Notes: generated by a model from the letters alone, not told the origin. DNA of 64,000 nucleotides from Polaromonas sp. (GCF_029945895.1 NZ_JAQSDL010000120.1:42215-106214), one strand, 5' to 3'; shown: positions 30,243-40,006, counted from the first letter of the stretch. Translations and numbers: made by a program.

Positions 30243-31531
30243 AAAGTTTTCCGCTCGAACCGATTGAAAAGGCCAGCCTCGACGAACTGCGCGCCCTGCA
30301 GCTCAAACGCCTGCAGTCCACGCTGCAGCATGCGTACCGGCATTCGCCGGTCTACAAGGCCAAGTTCGATGCCGCTGGAGTGCATCCGGGCGATTGCAAG
30401 TCGCTGGCTGACCTGGCGAAGTTTCCCTTCACCACCAAACACGATCTGCGCGCCAGCTATCCCTTCGGCATGTTCGCGGTGCCGCGCGAGCAGTGTGTGC
30501 GCATCCATGCCTCCAGCGGCACCACCGGCAAACCGACGGTGGTGGCCTACACAAAAAATGACGTGGACATGTGGGCCGGCTGTGTCGCCCGCAGCATACG
30601 CGCGGCGGGGGCCCGTCCGGGCGACCTGGTGCACATCAGCTACGGCTATGGCCTGTTCACGGGCGGGCTGGGCGCGCACTATGGCGCTGAGAAACTGGGT
30701 CTGACCGTCGTTCCCTTCGGTGGCGGGCAGACCGAACGGCAGGTGCAACTGATCACCGATTTCAAGCCCGACATCATCATGGTGACGCCCAGCTACATGC
30801 TGGCAATTGCCGACGAATTTGAAAAGCAGGGACTGTCCCCCGCCGATGCCAGTCTGCGCACCGGCATCTTCGGTGCCGAGCCCTGGACCAACGACATGCG
30901 CCTTGCGATTGAGCAGCGCATGGGCATCGATGCGGTGGACATCTATGGCCTCAGCGAGGTCATCGGCCCGGGCGTGGCCAGCGAGTGTGTGGAAACCAAG
31001 GACGGCCCGACCATCTGGGAAGACCATTTTTACCCCGAGATCATCGACCCCGTCAGCGGCGAGCTGTTGCCCGACGGCGAGATCGGCGAGCTGGTGTTTA
31101 CCAGCCTGAGCAAGGAAGCGCTGCCCATCATCCGTTACCGCACACGCGACCTCACGCGCCTGCTGCCGGGCACGGCCCGCAGCATGCGCCGCATGGAGAA
31201 GATCACGGGCCGCAGCGACGACATGATGATTGTGCGCGGCGTCAACGTGTTTCCGACGCAGATCGAGGAGCTGATTCTCAAACGCCATGAGCTTGCACCC
31301 CATTACCAGTGCATTCTGACCCGTGAAGGCAATATGGACTGCCTGCGCGTGGCGGTGGAGACCCGTCCTGGACTGGCGCCCGACAGCGCGTCCGCGCAGG
31401 CAGCGGCCCGTGTGCTGCAGCATGAGATCAAGGCCTACATCGGTACCAGTGTGGATATTGAGTTGCGCGCGGAGGGCGGTGTGGAGCGCAGTCTGGGCAA
31501 GGCCAAACGGGTACTGGATCGCCGGCACTGA
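30239..31531 (+). CDS. paaK: Phenylacetate-CoA ligase PaaK
   Basis: PaaK activates phenylacetate with ATP and CoA, the entry step of the pathway. It is an ANL-family adenylating enzyme with the phosphate loop HASSGTTGKPTVVAYT, the EPWTNDMR and YGLSEVIGPGVASEC segments, and the hinge region RTRDLTRLLPG. The C-terminal domain contains GRSDDMMIVRGVNVFPTQIEE. It has 430 residues, normal for PaaK. Last gene of the paaG-paaI-paaK unit; ~100 bases without features separate it from the next gene. Confidence 0.95.
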   Translation: MKSFPLEPIEKASLDELRALQLKRLQSTLQHAYRHSPVYKAKFDAAGVHPGDCKSLADLAKFPFTTKHDLRASYPFGMFAVPREQCVRIHASSGTTGKPTVVAYTKNDVDMWAGCVARSIRAAGARPGDLVHISYGYGLFTGGLGAHYGAEKLGLTVVPFGGGQTERQVQLITDFKPDIIMVTPSYMLAIADEFEKQGLSPADASLRTGIFGAEPWTNDMRLAIEQRMGIDAVDIYGLSEVIGPGVASECVETKDGPTIWEDHFYPEIIDPVSGELLPDGEIGELVFTSLSKEALPIIRYRTRDLTRLLPGTARSMRRMEKITGRSDDMMIVRGVNVFPTQIEELILKRHELAPHYQCILTREGNMDCLRVAVETRPGLAPDSASAQAAARVLQHEIKAYIGTSVDIELRAEGGVERSLGKAKRVLDRRH

Positions 31532-31631
31532 ACTTTGCTGCTTCGGGTTTTTTATTTCCGGGTAAGCACCCACTCGACGTTGCGCTTTTTTGGTTCTAGA
31601 CTGACCCGTCAAAAGGTTTCAGGAGGTTGCC

Positions 31632-32147
31632 ATGCCGGACAAGCAAGTGATTTATCACAAGACGCAGAAGGGGACGGAAGCGATTGCGAACCGGAATTCA
31701 GGTCTGCCCCCCCGGTTGCGTTCCCTGTTGATCATGGTTGATGGCAAAAGAACCCATGCAGAACTGGCCACCATGGCGTCGGCGCTGGGTGATCCCGGGC
31801 GTCTTTCAGAACTTGAAGCCGAGGGCCTGGTAGCGCCGGCAGTGGTCGAAGAAAAAACCATGCCGGCCGCGCTGGAACTGGCCGGTGCCCCGCAGCAACC
31901 AGCCGCGGCCGCACCGCCGCAGCGCGCGGCCAACTTGGCGCAGGCGCAGCGTTTTTCCTCGCATTTGCTGGAGCACCTGCTGGGCCCGATGGCCGAGCCG
32001 CTGTGCATCAAGATCGAGAACGCGCGGGACCTCGCGGATTTTGTCGCCGTGATCAAGCGGGCCCGCGAGATTGTTCGCGAGATCAAGGGCAGTGCCGAAG
32101 CCGAGCGCTTTGTGGCCCAGATCGAAGCGCAGATGCCTGCTGGCTGA
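31632..32147 (+). CDS. Uncharacterised Burkholderiales protein with winged-helix-like N-terminus
   Basis: I do not recognise a named family. The N-terminal ~60 residues contain NSGLPPRLRSLLIMVDGKRT, followed by LATMASALGDPGRLSELEAEGLV. From memory this pattern (LPPRLR..L..VDG..) recurs in several hypothetical proteins of this order and looks like a small helical/winged-helix unit. An Ala/Pro linker (~residues 80-103) follows, then a helical C-terminal part (SSHLLEHLLGPMAEPLCIKI onward) rich in charged residues. AGGAGG precedes the ATG. It stands alone, convergent with the M61 peptidase gene. Confidence 0.72.
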   Translation: MPDKQVIYHKTQKGTEAIANRNSGLPPRLRSLLIMVDGKRTHAELATMASALGDPGRLSELEAEGLVAPAVVEEKTMPAALELAGAPQQPAAAAPPQRAANLAQAQRFSSHLLEHLLGPMAEPLCIKIENARDLADFVAVIKRAREIVREIKGSAEAERFVAQIEAQMPAG

Positions 32148-32156
32148 ACCCCTGGC

Positions 32157-33992
32157 TCAGGCGGCGGACACGAGCCACTTTTTCACCAGGGCTGCATCCT
32201 TGGCCAGCAACCGCCAGGTGGTCGTGTCTGGCGGCATCGTCAATTCGAGCCGAAGCAGGCGCTTGTCACGCGCGACCAGCGCCGTGATCTTCTTGCTGGG
32301 TCCAGCGTAAAACGGCAACTCATCGAGCTTGCCCAGGCGCCAGCCCGGGGGCGGCAACGGGGCCGTTTTCCGGCTCTTTCCGGTGACCGGTGTTTCAATG
32401 CCCAGCCACTCGTCGCCGGCTGCAAAGCCGGCACGTTCGGCCGCGCCGCCGCGCAGGACCGTTTTGACATGGATACCGCCGCCCGTTTCCTGCACCCGCA
32501 GGCCCAGCCCCTGCGCAAGCTGCGCCGGCTCCTCAAGCACGGCAACGCCGTGGCGTTGCAGCAGGTCTTTCAGCGGCAGCTCGCCCGTGCCATGTACCCA
32601 GCGGGCGATTTCCGCCGCGTAGGAGCGGCCGCCCACATCCTGCAGTGCGGCGGCGACATCCGCTTCGCTCATCACACCGCCGCGGCACCGCAGCCACAGG
32701 CTGCGCATCACGTCGTCCAGGGTGGCCAGGACAGTGTCCCTGCTTTCAGCACGCAGGCTCAGGTCAAGACACAAGGCGACCAGAGCGCCCTTGGTGTAAT
32801 AGCTGACGGTGGCATTCGGCGTGTTTTCATCCTGGCGGTAATACTTGACCCAGGCGTCAAAACTGGCCTGGGCCACCGACTGCACCAGGCGCCCCGGGGT
32901 CTGCATGACCTGATTGATGGTCTTGTTCAGAAGTCTCAGATAGGCCGCTTCGTCGATCAGGCCCGCGCGGCACAGGATCAGTTCGTCGTAGTAACTGGTG
33001 AAGCCTTCAAAAAACCAGAGCAGCTGCGTGTAATTCTCACTTCCATAGTTGTAATTGCCGAACTCCGCGGGGCGCAGACGCTTGACGTTCCAGGTGTGGA
33101 AATATTCATGACTGATCAGCCCGCGCAGCGTGGTGTATCCCTCGGGGAGCTTGCTGCTGCCCAGGCGCGGCAAGTCCTGGCGTTTGCAGATCAGGGCGGT
33201 GGAATTGCGGTGCTCCAGCCCGCCGTAGCCGTCGTCCACGGCGTGGAGCATGAACACGTAGTCCTTGTGCGGCGGTTTTTTGTTGCCATGCCAGAGGCGG
33301 ATTTGCGCTTCGCAGATTTTTCGGGTGTCGGCAAGCAGCCGGGCCCCGTCAAAGCTGGCTGTGGCGCCTGCCACCACAAAGCGGTGCGGCACACCGCAGG
33401 CCACAAAAGAGCCGCTCCAGAAATTCCCCATCTCCACCGGGCAATCCACCAGTTCGTCGTAGTTGGCGGCCAGGTAGCTGCCAAAACCCTGCTTGTCGAC
33501 CTTCAGCGGACTCAGGCCGGTGGCCACGGACCAGCCGCTGATGGCCGGAGCGGCCATGACTTCAAGCCGGTGCGGCGCCTGGTCGTGGCCGTCGACCCGC
33601 AGGCACAGGGAACTGCCGTTGAAGAAGCCGCGGCCTGCGTCCAGCGAGGCGGTGCGTACCGAGCTGTCGTTGGCATAAACCTCGTAGACCAGCACCAAGG
33701 GCTTGTCCGCGTTGCAGCGGATCTGCCAGCTGCATTTGTCGAGCTGCGCGATCTGGCCGGCAGGCAGTGCCCGGGTGCCTTGCCGCGCCCGCAGGCCCTG
33801 CAGGTTTTTCGAAAACTCGCGCACCAGGTAACTGCCGGGGATCCACACCGGCAGCGCCACTCGCTGCAGCGCGGCGGGCTGGGCAATGGTCAGGGTGACA
33901 CGGAACAGATGGGCATGGAGGTCGGCGATCTCGACGTGGTAGTCGACGCCGACAGAAGATATGTCGGAGGGCTTGGCGGAAGGTTTGGGCAT
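32157..33992 (-). CDS. M61-family metallopeptidase with C-terminal PDZ domain
   Basis: A zinc metallopeptidase of the glycyl aminopeptidase family (M61). The catalytic zinc site is ISHEYFHTWNVKRLRP (HExxH near residue 293), with the third ligand expected in LLWFFEGFTSYYDELIL. The N-terminal beta-rich domain spans ~1-180, and a PDZ domain near the C-terminus reads VLRGGAAERAGFAAGDEWLGI. ATG 33992 gives MPKPSAK; the upstream 31 codons of the open frame are not family-like. No signal peptide is evident, suggesting a cytoplasmic enzyme. About 150 bases to dsbC contain only a GC hairpin. Confidence 0.9.
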   Translation of the reverse strand: MPKPSAKPSDISSVGVDYHVEIADLHAHLFRVTLTIAQPAALQRVALPVWIPGSYLVREFSKNLQGLRARQGTRALPAGQIAQLDKCSWQIRCNADKPLVLVYEVYANDSSVRTASLDAGRGFFNGSSLCLRVDGHDQAPHRLEVMAAPAISGWSVATGLSPLKVDKQGFGSYLAANYDELVDCPVEMGNFWSGSFVACGVPHRFVVAGATASFDGARLLADTRKICEAQIRLWHGNKKPPHKDYVFMLHAVDDGYGGLEHRNSTALICKRQDLPRLGSSKLPEGYTTLRGLISHEYFHTWNVKRLRPAEFGNYNYGSENYTQLLWFFEGFTSYYDELILCRAGLIDEAAYLRLLNKTINQVMQTPGRLVQSVAQASFDAWVKYYRQDENTPNATVSYYTKGALVALCLDLSLRAESRDTVLATLDDVMRSLWLRCRGGVMSEADVAAALQDVGGRSYAAEIARWVHGTGELPLKDLLQRHGVAVLEEPAQLAQGLGLRVQETGGGIHVKTVLRGGAAERAGFAAGDEWLGIETPVTGKSRKTAPLPPPGWRLGKLDELPFYAGPSKKITALVARDKRLLRLELTMPPDTTTWRLLAKDAALVKKWLVSAA

Positions 33993-34146
33993 AGGTTCAA
34001 AGAATACCGCATCGGCCCTGCCTCGGCCGGGGCAAGCCGAGCCTTTCCCGAACTGACTTTTTGCTACAGAAAGCAGAGCGGCCACCGCCCGCCCGAAAAG
34101 GGCGGAAGCCCGGTTTGCCTATGAGCTCCGGCCGTGCGTCGCGCTC

Positions 34147-34863
34147 TTACTGGACCTTCGCGTCGGTCAGGTACTTCTCGACCTGCTGGGCGCTGATGGC
34201 GCCGGGTACGCGCGAGCCGTCGGCAAAAATCAGCGTCGGTGTGCCGGTGATGCGGTATTTTTTGCCGAACTCGACGTTGCGCGTCACCGCGCCGGCGTCG
34301 CAACTGGCGGTGGCCACCGGCTGGTCACGCACCATCAGGTCCTGCCAGGCCTTGGCTTTGTCCTTGGCGCACCAGATGTTTTTGGATTTCTCCTTCGAAT
34401 CTGCGCTCAGGATGGGGTACAGGAACATGTAGATGGTGACGTCACTGACCTTCTGCATGTCGCGTTCGAAACGCTTGCAATAGCCGCAGTTCGGGTCTTC
34501 GAACACCGCCACCTTGCGCTTGCCGTTGCCGCGCACAATGGTGAAGGCGTCCTTGAGCGGGAGCGCATCAAACGACACGGCGTTGAGCTTGTCGACGCGT
34601 TCCTCCGTCAGGTTGCGCCTGACTTTGGTGTCGATCAGGTTGCCCTGGATCAGGTAGTTGCCTTCGGCATCGGTGTAGAAAATGTCGCTGCCGTTGACAC
34701 GCACCTCATACAGGCCGGCCATGGGCGTCTTGTTGATTTCGTCGATGTTGGGCAGGTTCGGCAGGCGTTCGGCCAGGTTCTTGCGGATGGCCGCTTCCTG
34801 TGCAAACGCGCCCAGGCTCAGGGCCAGCAGTGTGCCGGTGATGAGGGTCTTGAACAGTGTCAT
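34147..34863 (-). CDS. dsbC: Periplasmic disulfide isomerase DsbC
   Basis: DsbC reshuffles incorrect disulfides in the periplasm. The signal peptide is MTLFKTLITGTLLALSLGAFA, cleaved before QEAAIRK. The N-terminal dimerisation domain (~22-85) contains VNGSDIFYTDAEGNYLIQGN. The thioredoxin-like domain has the active site CGYC (near residue 124) in FEDPNCGYCKRFE and the cis-Pro loop GTPTLIFADGSR. A second Cys pair (C in IWCAKDKAKA and ASCDAG) matches the structural disulfide of DsbC. ATG 34863 has GGAAAA upstream; an ATG ten codons earlier would place charged residues before the signal. Confidence 0.94.
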   Translation of the reverse strand: MTLFKTLITGTLLALSLGAFAQEAAIRKNLAERLPNLPNIDEINKTPMAGLYEVRVNGSDIFYTDAEGNYLIQGNLIDTKVRRNLTEERVDKLNAVSFDALPLKDAFTIVRGNGKRKVAVFEDPNCGYCKRFERDMQKVSDVTIYMFLYPILSADSKEKSKNIWCAKDKAKAWQDLMVRDQPVATASCDAGAVTRNVEFGKKYRITGTPTLIFADGSRVPGAISAQQVEKYLTDAKVQ

Positions 34864-34946
34864 TGTTTTCCAGTCTGTGTGATGTATTTTCATGCTTCTT
34901 GCGACGTGTCCGGTCGCTTCTTGTGCCGCTCCCGCGCAGCGGCTGC

Positions 34947-36086
34947 TCACCCCGGACGGTGCGGCAATGAACCCATGGCCTGGCGCGTGACCCATTCTTT
35001 CAGGGGTCCACTGCGTGCAAAGCCCTTCATGCCCCAATTGCGCAAAGCCTGCCAGCGCGCGTCGTTTTGCGCGAACAGGCCGTGCAGTCCATCCGTCACC
35101 GCGCCCATGGCCGCCACATCGGCCTTACGGGAGCGTTCATAACGCCGCAACAGCTTTTCGTCGCCCAAGCCGCGCCAGTATTCGCGTGCGTGAATCACGC
35201 TCGCCAGTCCGGCCGCATCGGCCAGGCCCAGGTTCAGGCCCTGTCCCGCCAGCGGATGCACGGCGTGGGCGGCGTCTCCAGCCAGCGCCCAGCCTGGACC
35301 GACCCAGCGTTCGGCTCGCGACAGCGCGAGGGGCCAGCTCGACAGCTTGCTCGCCAACTGCAGGCAACCTGCTTCGGCACCGCAGACAGTTTGTACCGCT
35401 GCGGAAAATTCTTCGGGATTCAACTTCTCCAGCGCAGCTGCGCGCTCCACTGAGACAGACCAGACCAGCGCCACAGAGTTCCCGCCGGCGCCGCCAATCG
35501 GCAAAAGAGCCAGAATTTCGCCGTTGTGGAACCATTGGCGGGCCACGCCGAGGTGCGCCGCGTCGCTTTGCAGGCGGGCGGCCATGGCTTTTTGTGGATA
35601 GGGCTTGATGGTCCACTGCACGCCGAACTCGTCGCGGCTGGTACTTTTCTGGCCCTCGCAGATCACCGTGAGCGCGGCCTTGACCGGCGTCCCCACGGTT
35701 TCGATCTGTGGCTGGTAACGCACGGCTTCTGCCAGCTGCCGCTCCAGCGCCGGGACATCGACGATCCACGCCAGGGCCGCGTCGGTGGTGCCTGGCGGGG
35801 CTGCAAAATCAAGCCGGCCCCCTTCGTCGCCCCACACGCGCATCTCCAGCACCGGCGTGGCTGCAGGCGCATCGGGCCAGGCCCTCAGCGAGGTCAGCAG
35901 CTGCCGCGAGGCGCTGTTCAGGGCGTAGGCCCGCACATCCTGCGGGACGGCGGCTTCCGCGGGGTTGCCTGCCGGCGCAGGCCGGGCGACCAGGGCCACG
36001 TGCAGGCGCTCGCGCGCCAGCAGCAGCGCCAGGGTGCGGCCGACCACCCCGTCACCGCGGATACACACATCAAAAGGCTTGGACAT
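34947..36086 (-). CDS. ubiH: UbiH/Coq6-family FAD monooxygenase (ubiquinone biosynthesis)
   Basis: A flavoprotein hydroxylase of the ubiquinone pathway. The N-terminal Rossmann GxGxxG reads RGDGVVGRTLALLLAR. The ribose-binding motif GDAAHAVHPLAGQGLNLGLADAAGL is intact. The length of 379 residues is normal. The exact ring position hydroxylated (UbiH, UbiF, UbiI or broad-range UbiM) cannot be decided from sequence, so the symbol is tentative. It lies 84 bases upstream of dsbC on the same strand and is divergent from the MOSC gene. Confidence 0.85.
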   Translation of the reverse strand: MSKPFDVCIRGDGVVGRTLALLLARERLHVALVARPAPAGNPAEAAVPQDVRAYALNSASRQLLTSLRAWPDAPAATPVLEMRVWGDEGGRLDFAAPPGTTDAALAWIVDVPALERQLAEAVRYQPQIETVGTPVKAALTVICEGQKSTSRDEFGVQWTIKPYPQKAMAARLQSDAAHLGVARQWFHNGEILALLPIGGAGGNSVALVWSVSVERAAALEKLNPEEFSAAVQTVCGAEAGCLQLASKLSSWPLALSRAERWVGPGWALAGDAAHAVHPLAGQGLNLGLADAAGLASVIHAREYWRGLGDEKLLRRYERSRKADVAAMGAVTDGLHGLFAQNDARWQALRNWGMKGFARSGPLKEWVTRQAMGSLPHRPG

Positions 36087-36160
36087 GGCTCATTTTAGAA
36101 GGCAGGGCAAAATCGTCCCCGGACAGTGCATCTTGAACTGAATTTTTGAAGGGTTTGACC

Positions 36161-37069
36161 GTGCGTGAATCAATGAGCGAAACATCGGGCCCTGCGTCGG
36201 GCGACGTCGGGGCGGTTATCACCGGGCTGTGGGTTTATCCCGTCAAGTCCTGCGCCGGGGTGCAGGTGCAGGAAGCGATATTGACCGAAACGGGGCTCGA
36301 ATTTGACCGGGCCTGGATGGTGGTTGATGAGGAGGGTTCCTTCCTGACGCAGCGTGAGCTGCCGCGCATGGCGCTGATCCAGCCCCAGCTCAAGTACCAC
36401 GACATGGTCCTGCGGGCACCGGGCATGCTGGCGCTGCATATCGCGCTCGACCAGGTGCAGGAGCCGGTGCGCGTGAGGATCTGGGACGACGAGGTCAAGG
36501 CTTACGACATGGGGCCCATCGCGGCCCAGTGGTTCAGTGATTTCCTCGGCGTGAACGCGCGGCTGGTGCGTTTTGATCCCGAGGAAAAGCGCGCTTCCAG
36601 TCGGCAATGGACCGGCGGCGTTGAGGCACTCAACCAGTTCAGCGACGGCTACCCGGTGCTGGTGCTCAGCGAAGCGTCGCTGGCGGAGCTGAATGACAAA
36701 CTGCAGGGCGGCGGCCATGTCGCCGCTGGCATGGCACGTTTCCGGCCGAATATCGTGATCGGCGATGCGCCCGGCGCCAGCGAACTGGCGCCGCACGATG
36801 AAGACCGGCTGGATTTGCTGCAGATTGCCACGGAACAGGGTGTGGCCCAGCTCAAGCCGGTCAAGCCCTGCGCGCGTTGCCCGATTCCCAACATCGACCC
36901 CGCCACGGCGCAAAGCAGCCCCGAGGTCGGCGACATCCTGCAGACCTACCGGCAGGATCCGCGCCTCAAGGGGGCGGTGAGTTTTGGCATGAATGTCATC
37001 GTGCTGCAGGGCATCGACCACCTGCTCAAGGTGGGTCAAAGCGTCTCGTCCAGCTATCGCTTCGAGTGA
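36161..37069 (+). CDS. MOSC-domain protein (YcbX-like)
   Basis: A predicted molybdenum-cofactor-binding protein. The N-terminal MOSC-N beta-barrel domain (VITGLWVYPVKSCAGVQVQE) precedes a MOSC domain containing ANGVRFRPNIV-type sequence MARFRPNIVIGDA and the conserved Cys in VKPCARCPIPNIDP, the likely Moco sulfur/metal-binding residue. In enterobacteria YcbX detoxifies N-hydroxylated bases. Start is uncertain: GTG 36161 has AAGG eight bases upstream; ATG 36173 is the next candidate. Its 3' end overlaps the convergent DISM-GGDEF gene by 16 bases. Confidence 0.86.
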   Translation: MRESMSETSGPASGDVGAVITGLWVYPVKSCAGVQVQEAILTETGLEFDRAWMVVDEEGSFLTQRELPRMALIQPQLKYHDMVLRAPGMLALHIALDQVQEPVRVRIWDDEVKAYDMGPIAAQWFSDFLGVNARLVRFDPEEKRASSRQWTGGVEALNQFSDGYPVLVLSEASLAELNDKLQGGGHVAAGMARFRPNIVIGDAPGASELAPHDEDRLDLLQIATEQGVAQLKPVKPCARCPIPNIDPATAQSSPEVGDILQTYRQDPRLKGAVSFGMNVIVLQGIDHLLKVGQSVSSSYRFE

Positions 37070-38883
37070 GCCACGACAGGTAGCGGTGCCGGCTGGCTGT
37101 GGCCTTCAGCCTCATCGAAGCCGGAATCCACTGCCAGCGGCATGGGCCGTGTCAGCTCCGGTTCCAGAAAGCGGATCGGCCGGCGTGTACGCGCCGCCAT
37201 GCCTGCGAGCATGGCTTCCAGCGCCTTGGAGAGTTCGGGACCTTCCATCAACTTCTCGCTGAGCAGTACGCCCGCAATGTGAAACTGCAGGATGACTTCG
37301 GGTTTGAGGCCCTTGAGCGGCATCAGGCCGGCGGCGATCAGCCTCGCGGCCATGGCGGTGACGACCTCGCGTGAGGTAACGCCCTCCATGATGAGGCCAA
37401 AACGTGCTTCATCGACCCGGCCCACGGTGTCGACGTCGCGCAGGATGCGGCGTAGCTTGATCACGCTGCGCAGCAGGCTTTGCTCGGCCACGGCGATGCC
37501 GTAGTTGCGCTTGACGTAAGCGTAATTCACCAGTTCGATGTACACCACGGCAGCGGGTTCTCTTTGCCGTTTGGCGCGCGCCACCACCTGCCTGAGGCGG
37601 TCTTCAAAGAGATGCCTGGCCAGCAGGCCGGTGAGTGCATCCTGGCTGGCCATGGCCTGCTCGCGTGCCTCGACGCCATGCCGTTCGCGTGAACGGATGT
37701 TCAGGGCCACCAGCAGCAAGGGCACCTCCACGGCCAGCGACAGCATGAAAGCATATTGCGACAACCAGGAGGTGGATACCCAGCCGAAAATCCGGGCCGC
37801 TGCCAGTGCGGTGCTCATGGCCAGGGGAGTAAAGGCCGCCAGCACCCACGCACCCACCACGTCCCGGCGGCGCCAGGTTGTATAGGCGGTCGCCAGTCCC
37901 AGCACCACGGCCACCAGCAGGTACGCACCGATCAGGTGGACGCCCCATTGCCGGTCCAGCCCGAGGTAGGCAACCGCCAGTACCGGGCCGGCCAGCCCGA
38001 CGGCGAAAACCGCGTGGTCAAACCACCGGTGGCGGCCAGCGATGCTGCACAGCTGGCGGACCACTAGCAAGGCAGCGCTGCCCCCCAGCAGGCCAAGCAC
38101 GCCCTGGAGAGCGTTGTTCCAGGCGGCAAAGTTGCTCCACAGGAGGTGGCCGGCCATGCCACTGGTGGTGGCGACCACCAGGGCCATGATGGTGGCGTAA
38201 ATGGCATACCAGCCGTAGGCCCAGTCGCGGTAGACCCAGCTTTGGCCGGCGCCCGCCACAATCAGCAGAAGCAGGGTACCGAACACCAGACCGATGACCA
38301 TGTAGTCGAACTGCAGATGATGGCTGCGGGACTGGCCGGAGATGGCATTGACCGGGAAATGGGCTGGCGTGACATGCGCGATGCGGACATACACGTCATG
38401 CGCCATCCCGTCTTCGAGTGCCAGGTGAAATTGCGCGTAGCGGCCCGGCTCGGGCCAGCTGGAGACGGCCACGGTGTCGCCTGCTGCCTGGCTGGCCCAG
38501 CGACCCGCCCGGTCCTGCTGAAACACGGTCACCAGGTCGAGCATGGGAAAGGGAAACTCCAGCAGCCAGTCCTGGGTGGAGTTGGCTGACCTTTTGAAGC
38601 GGAAGTGCTGCCACAGCGCAGCGCCCGGTCCCAGGGTGTAGTGGACATTGGCCCGGGCCGGGCTCATGAAACGCCGGAAGTCGCCGGCAGCCATCTGCTC
38701 GATCGTTGCACCGGCATCGGCATCTACCCACACCAGGCTGCTTGCCTGCAGGTCGGCCACGGGTGTTTTGTCGTCCAGCACGACCAGCGGCTGGGCCTGG
38801 CTGGAGGTGCCCAACAGGCTGAGGAATGCAGTCAGAAGCATGGCCGTCAGAAAGCCGATTCCCCGGCTGCCTGCGTATCGCAT
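37054..38883 (-). CDS. 7TMR-DISM sensor with degenerate GGDEF domain
   Basis: The signal peptide (GFLTAMLLTAFLSLLGTSSQAQ) precedes a periplasmic 7TMR-DISM extracellular domain (~30-180), seven transmembrane helices (~185-400) and a C-terminal GGDEF-fold domain (ASQDALTGLLARHLFEDRL...). The active-site loop that should read RxGGDEF reads GRVDEARFGLIM (DEARF, near residue 490), so diguanylate cyclase activity is unlikely; no I-site RxxD at the usual place is evident. ATG 38883 has GAGAAG upstream and yields an ideal signal peptide. Divergent from ychF. Probable role: ligand sensing coupled to a non-catalytic GGDEF output. Confidence 0.85.
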   Translation of the reverse strand: MRYAGSRGIGFLTAMLLTAFLSLLGTSSQAQPLVVLDDKTPVADLQASSLVWVDADAGATIEQMAAGDFRRFMSPARANVHYTLGPGAALWQHFRFKRSANSTQDWLLEFPFPMLDLVTVFQQDRAGRWASQAAGDTVAVSSWPEPGRYAQFHLALEDGMAHDVYVRIAHVTPAHFPVNAISGQSRSHHLQFDYMVIGLVFGTLLLLIVAGAGQSWVYRDWAYGWYAIYATIMALVVATTSGMAGHLLWSNFAAWNNALQGVLGLLGGSAALLVVRQLCSIAGRHRWFDHAVFAVGLAGPVLAVAYLGLDRQWGVHLIGAYLLVAVVLGLATAYTTWRRRDVVGAWVLAAFTPLAMSTALAAARIFGWVSTSWLSQYAFMLSLAVEVPLLLVALNIRSRERHGVEAREQAMASQDALTGLLARHLFEDRLRQVVARAKRQREPAAVVYIELVNYAYVKRNYGIAVAEQSLLRSVIKLRRILRDVDTVGRVDEARFGLIMEGVTSREVVTAMAARLIAAGLMPLKGLKPEVILQFHIAGVLLSEKLMEGPELSKALEAMLAGMAARTRRPIRFLEPELTRPMPLAVDSGFDEAEGHSQPAPLPVVAHSKR

Positions 38884-38914
38884 ACACTTCTCAGCCTGTT
38901 TTTGAAGGTTTTTC

Positions 38915-40006
38915 ATGAGTCTGAAGTGCGGTATTGTAGGCTTGCCCAACGTCGGTAAATCCACCCTTTTTAACGCCCTGACCAAGGCGGGCATCGCAGC
39001 GGAAAACTACCCGTTCTGCACCATTGAGCCCAACGTCGGCATCGTGGAGGTGCCCGATCCGCGGCTGGCGGCGCTGGCAGACATCGTCAAGCCGGAGAAG
39101 ATCCAGTCCGCCATTGTCGAGTTTGTCGACATTGCCGGTCTGGTGGCAGGCGCCAGCACCGGCGAGGGGCTGGGCAACAAGTTTCTGGCCCATATCCGCG
39201 AGACCGATGCGATTGTGAACGTCGTGCGCTGCTTTGAGGACGACAACGTGATTCACGTGGCCGGCAAGGTGGACCCGATTTCCGACATCGAGGTGATCCA
39301 GACCGAGCTGTGCCTGGCCGATCTGACAGCGGTTGAAAAGGCCCTGCACCGCGTGACGAAAACCGCGCGCTCTGGCGACAAGGAATCCGTCAAGCTGGTG
39401 GCCATCCTGGAAAAATGCCAGGCGGCGCTCAATGAAGCCAAGCCTGTGCGCACGCTGGAGTTCAGCAAGGAAGAGCTGCCGCTGCTCAAGCAGTTTTTCC
39501 TGATCACCGCCAAGCCGGCCATGTTCGTCGGCAATGTGGCCGAGGACGGTTTTGAAAACAATCCTTTCCTGGACAAGCTGCGTGCCTACGCAGCCAGCCA
39601 GAATGCGCCTGTTGTGGCCATCTGCGCCAAGATGGAGGCCGAGATGGCCGACATGGAGGAAGAGGACAAGAAAATGTTCCTCGCCGAGATTGGTCAGGAA
39701 GAGCCTGGGCTGAACCGCCTGATCCGCGCGGCCTACAAGCTGCTGGGCCTGCAGACCTATTTCACGGCCGGTGTGAAAGAGGTGCGCGCCTGGACCATTC
39801 ATGTCGGCGACACCGGTCCGCAGGCGGCCGGCGTGATCCACACCGATTTCGAGAAGGGCTACATCCGCGCCCAGACGATTGCCTTTGATGACTACATCAC
39901 CTTCCAGGGCGAGCAGGGCGCCAAGGACGCGGGCAAGATGCGCAGCGAGGGCAAGGAATACATCGTCAAGGATGGCGACGTGATGAATTTCCTCTTCAGC
40001 AGCTGA
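38915..40006 (+). CDS. ychF: Ribosome-associated ATPase YchF/OLA1
   Basis: An Obg-family P-loop protein that prefers ATP to GTP. Walker A is [15 protein letters not shown] (residues 8-22). G2/G3 include [19 protein letters not shown]. The G4 element that would be NKxD in GTPases is altered ([10 protein letters not shown]), as in the OLA1/YchF branch. A coiled-coil middle domain and the C-terminal TGS domain ([17 protein letters not shown]: [14 protein letters not shown], then [10 protein letters not shown]) follow. The length of 363 residues is exact for the family. Often located next to pth; here it is followed by a family-2 repeat. Confidence 0.97.
   Translation: MSLKCGIVGLPNVGKSTLFNALTKAGIAAENYPFCTIEPNVGIVEVPDPRLAALADIVKPEKIQSAIVEFVDIAGLVAGASTGEGLGNKFLAHIRETDAIVNVVRCFEDDNVIHVAGKVDPISDIEVIQTELCLADLTAVEKALHRVTKTARSGDKESVKLVAILEKCQAALNEAKPVRTLEFSKEELPLLKQFFLITAKPAMFVGNVAEDGFENNPFLDKLRAYAASQNAPVVAICAKMEAEMADMEEEDKKMFLAEIGQEEPGLNRLIRAAYKLLGLQTYFTAGVKEVRAWTIHVGDTGPQAAGVIHTDFEKGYIRAQTIAFDDYITFQGEQGAKDAGKMRSEGKEYIVKDGDVMNFLFSS

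Noticed and set aside
34080..34105. GC hairpin (CCGCCC/GGGCGG) downstream of dsbC as terminator
   Set aside because: The stem is short and no T tract follows on the minus strand, so support is too weak.
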